A stretch of DNA of 36,865 bases. It comes from Gammaproteobacteria bacterium (GTDB taxonomy: Bacteria; Pseudomonadota; Gammaproteobacteria; Xanthomonadales; SZUA-36). Positions 34,617 to 36,865 of this stretch are shown here, piece by piece (position 1 is the first letter of the stretch; each line of letters begins with the position of its first letter). The DNA lies in the NCBI GenBank assembly GCA_030428105.1, contig JAUIBE010000027.1, forward strand, positions 1-36,865, written 5' to 3'. Under the pieces are notes generated by a model that worked only from the letters and a program-made list of their open reading frames with translations, was not told the DNA's origin and made no database searches. The position numbers and the translations under genes are program-made.

Positions 34617-36491
34617 ATGCACTTGGTGGTTGGAACTAAACGGAAACGGTTCTGTTGGCCCGCATTCTGCTTCCTCTTGATCCTGGTCTCCTCGCTTCAG
34701 GCGCAGGAGCAGGCCAGCGAGGAAGAACAGTCTAATCTACTTCCTCCAATTGAGTTGGAAGAGGCCGAGGAAGAGCTTTCCGGCGAGCGCACCACACCTC
34801 CTACAGGGCGGCGCGTTCGACGCCTGGGCGACGTTCAGACCGAGGAATGGCAGCCTCAGTTCGATATTGCCCCCGGCTCCCAGCAGCGCAACGAAAATCG
34901 GCCGTCACTGCCCGATTCGCAACAGAACCGCAAGATGTACGAACTGCTCGATGACCTGGCGGCAACGCCGGGTAATCGCACCGTTCGGCTTGAGCTCGAC
35001 GCCCTGCTCGACGACGTAATGCGCCAGGTTGATGCCGCGATCGCGCAGAACAACCTGGGCTCGGCCACCGCCATGCTGGATGTGGTCAAGTCGGTGAACC
35101 CCAATAAAGAGGGGCTGGATGCAGCCTATCGCCGGATCGAGGAGCAGGGCAATATCGGTGGGCAGCTAACCCTCGCGCGCCAGGCCATGGAAGCCGGACG
35201 GGTGGTGTCCCCGCAAAACAACAATGCCTGGTATTACTACCGCCGTGTGGCAGACCGCGACCCTGGCAATGTTGCCGCTGAGCGCGGCCTCGCCTCAGTG
35301 CAGCAATACCTGGTGGATCGGGCGCTGCGGTTCGCCAATGACCTGGACTTTGAATCCACCCAGCGCATGCTTGAAGAAGCCCGCCTGGTGCGTGAGGACA
35401 CCTCGTCCATCGACCAGGCTGAACGGGAAATTGAAGAAATTCGCGTTCGCCATGCCCAGTACCTGGAAGCACAGGCCGTGGCGGCCATGGATACGGGCGA
35501 CTTTGCCCGCGCCGAGCGGATGCTGGTGGACCTGGTTGCGCTGGGCGGGCAGGACATCATGCTTGGCCAGCTCCGCCGCCGATTGGAAGAGGCCAGGGTC
35601 TACGGCGGCTTCGAGCCGGGACAAACCATTCGCGATCACTTTCTCAACGGCGGCCATTGGACGCCGGAAACCGTGGTGATTTCCGCGGGCAGTTTCCTGA
35701 TGGGTTCTGACACGTTTGACGACGGCCACGTGGAGAACGAAAGCCCCGAGCACCGCGTTAGCATTCGTCGTGGCTTTGCGATTGGCCTGAAGGAGGTTTC
35801 GGTTGGCCAGTTCAGGAGCTTTGTCGAGCTTTCCGGCTACTCCACCGATGCCGAGCGCAAGGGCTACTCGACCATCTACAACCACGCCTCGGGTCGCCTT
35901 GCCCAGCGCAAGGATGTGACCTGGGAAAATACGTACGATGGGCGCAAAGCGGATGACAATGAGCCGGTACTGCACGTGTCCTGGAGCGATGCCACCGCGT
36001 TTGCCCAGTGGCTGGCGCGTGAAACCGGCAAGCCCTATCGCCTTCCGTCCGAGTCAGAGTTTGAGTACGCGCTAAGAGGCGGGACTACCACCAAGTACTG
36101 GTGGGGCGATGGGTCGCCCACCCGGGTAGTGGAGAACCTCACCGGCGACCAGGATGAGTCCCGCAGCCGCCGCAGCTGGACCGTGGCCTTCGAGAACTAT
36201 GGTGATGACCACTGGGGTCCTGCACCGGTGGGCTCCTTCGCGGTGAATCCGTTTGGACTCTACGACATGTCCGGCAACGTCGCCGAGTGGGTGCGCGATT
36301 GCTGGCACGAAACCTACATTCGCGCGCCGGATGATGGCTCAGCTTGGATCAACCCGGGCTGCGGCTATCGCGTGGTCCGTGGTGGCTACTGGGCCAGTTC
36401 ACCACACCAGACCCGCTCCGCGTTTCGCCTTTCCGCCAAGCCGGATACCACCGGCGCCCGCGTCGGTTTCAGGATCGCAAGGGATCTGTAA
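34617..36491 (+). CDS. Secreted SUMF1/EgtB/PvdO-fold protein without the FGE cysteine pair
   Basis: A 624-residue exported protein. The start at 34617 is chosen because AAGGGA lies 6 bp upstream and it gives a signal peptide (FCWPAFCFLLILVSSLQAQ); the frame extends back to 34503 without such support. An acidic, Pro-rich linker is followed by a helical, TPR-like region (about residues 100-330, with NLGSATAMLDVVKSVNPN and DFARAERMLVDLVALGG). The C-terminal formylglycine-enzyme-like domain includes ISAGSFLMGSDTF, YRLPSESEFEYALRGG and FGLYDMSGNVAEWVRDCW. Where true formylglycine-generating enzymes carry the two active-site cysteines, this protein reads RVVRGGYWASSPHQTRSAFR with none. It may be a binding or scaffolding protein. 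Confidence 0.85.
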   Translation: MHLVVGTKRKRFCWPAFCFLLILVSSLQAQEQASEEEQSNLLPPIELEEAEEELSGERTTPPTGRRVRRLGDVQTEEWQPQFDIAPGSQQRNENRPSLPDSQQNRKMYELLDDLAATPGNRTVRLELDALLDDVMRQVDAAIAQNNLGSATAMLDVVKSVNPNKEGLDAAYRRIEEQGNIGGQLTLARQAMEAGRVVSPQNNNAWYYYRRVADRDPGNVAAERGLASVQQYLVDRALRFANDLDFESTQRMLEEARLVREDTSSIDQAEREIEEIRVRHAQYLEAQAVAAMDTGDFARAERMLVDLVALGGQDIMLGQLRRRLEEARVYGGFEPGQTIRDHFLNGGHWTPETVVISAGSFLMGSDTFDDGHVENESPEHRVSIRRGFAIGLKEVSVGQFRSFVELSGYSTDAERKGYSTIYNHASGRLAQRKDVTWENTYDGRKADDNEPVLHVSWSDATAFAQWLARETGKPYRLPSESEFEYALRGGTTTKYWWGDGSPTRVVENLTGDQDESRSRRSWTVAFENYGDDHWGPAPVGSFAVNPFGLYDMSGNVAEWVRDCWHETYIRAPDDGSAWINPGCGYRVVRGGYWASSPHQTRSAFRLSAKPDTTGARVGFRIARDL

Positions 36492-36497
36492 TTTGAA

Positions 36498-36584
36498 TGG
36501 TGCCGGAGGTGGGACTCGAACCCACACTCTGTTGCCAGAACCGGATTTTGAATCCGGCGCGTCTACCAGTTCCGCCACTCCGGC
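36498..36584 (-). tRNA. tRNA-Leu (anticodon CAA)
   Basis: Read on the minus strand: acceptor GCCGGAG pairs with CTCCGGC, discriminator A, and CCA is encoded. The anticodon arm CCGGA-TTCAAAA-TCCGG gives CAA, decoding TTG. A long variable arm follows, as expected for class II tRNA-Leu. The 87-nt gene is complete. It faces the SUMF1-fold gene with 6 bp between its CCA end and that stop codon. Confidence 0.95.
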
Positions 36585-36620
36585 AGTCGGCCTGCGCAGG
36601 GCAAGCCTGAGTGGGCGCGT

Positions 36621-36626
36621 AGTATA
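36621..36626 (-). promoter_or_regulatory. Candidate -10 box for tRNA-Leu
   Basis: TATACT on the minus strand lies 36 bp upstream of the mature tRNA 5' end. The -35 region is poor (around 36644), so this rests mainly on the -10 match and position. Confidence 0.35.
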
Positions 36627-36680
36627 GCCGCGCAACATCCCCCAGGCCAGAGAAAGCGCCCGCCGTGGCGAAGCTGATTC

Positions 36681-36865
36681 CTAGGCGGCGTCCAGTTGCA
36701 GTTGCTTGGATTGGCGCTGGTGCCAGCCGTCGTCAGCGGGGTGGAACATGTGGCACTGGGTCATGGCGCCGCTGTAGATATGCACCGAAACAGCCGAGTC
36801 GGTTGGGTCGATGTTGCGAATGGTATGAAACTCGTGCGGCGGAATCAGGCTGCCGGCGCTGCCGC
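36681..36865 (-). CDS. Cysteine dioxygenase-like cupin (C-terminal 60 residues only)
   Basis: The minus strand carries the end of an open frame from the window edge to the stop at 36681. The visible sequence GSAGSLIPPHEFHTIRNIDP, followed by SAVSVHIYSGAMTQCHMFHP, resembles the last strands of type I cysteine dioxygenases and related thiol dioxygenases; the His in EFHTIRN would be the third iron ligand. Such enzymes oxidise cysteine or a related thiol to a sulfinic acid. The N-terminal part, including the other two iron ligands, is outside the window. Confidence 0.6.
   Translation of the reverse strand, partial: GSAGSLIPPHEFHTIRNIDPTDSAVSVHIYSGAMTQCHMFHPADDGWHQRQSKQLQLDAA

Overview
This is a GC-rich gammaproteobacterial chromosome segment. 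Gene content suggests Xanthomonadales or a Wenzhouxiangella-like relative: nusA-infB-rbfA-truB-rpsO-pnp order, a SAM-I riboswitch ahead of metX-metB, the LPS Kdo kinase KdkA, a GTAG-type REP and an SPFH plus ribbon-helix-helix pair. The taxonomic call is inference; no rRNA is present.

Layout. 1-8263: translation and RNA-decay cluster (nusA 3' part, infB, rbfA, truB, rpsO, pnp), closed by an intrinsic terminator. The 528 bp between truB and rpsO hold two large nested inverted repeats, a promoter and a branched leader RNA that may be an S15 autoregulatory site. 8282-11395: zinc-independent quinone oxidoreductase and a fused enoyl-CoA hydratase/3-hydroxyacyl-CoA dehydrogenase, then a REP. 11455-15720: divergent pair, a DUF748 (AsmA-like) envelope protein and a secreted amidohydrolase. 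15875-19970 (minus): tricorn-like S41 protease and a dienoyl-CoA-reductase-like SDR. 20051-21667: FMN-dependent 2-hydroxyacid dehydrogenase and a DUF6165 protein. 21850-24349: SAM-I riboswitch, terminator, metX and metB (methionine synthesis). 24367-25821 (minus): Tat-type amidohydrolase. 25980-28046: kdkA, GNAT acetyltransferase and a periplasmic metallo-beta-lactamase-fold protein in one direction, meeting a minus-strand pair (unknown secreted protein and a beta-barrel protein). 29953-31887: SPFH protein, small ribbon-helix-helix regulator and a membrane protein behind an operator-like palindrome. 31881-33157: AT-richer patch with unusual palindromes and a DUF6502 gene, ending at the 3' end of tRNA-Arg(CCT). 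33312-36865: rnd, a SUMF1-fold protein, tRNA-Leu(CAA) and the end of a cysteine-dioxygenase-like cupin gene.

The most interesting signal is a family of four intergenic elements (5214-5320, about 5347-5517, 15765-15873, 21676-21788). Each has a long outer stem whose sequence is unique to that copy. Inside lies a conserved core of two hairpins with similar loops (AGGAC or ATGGAC; AGGGAT, AGGGAA or ATGGAC), followed by a TTTAYG motif. Stem bases covary between copies, which indicates selection on a three-helix fold. All four lie just after the 3' end of a gene. I know of no name for this family.
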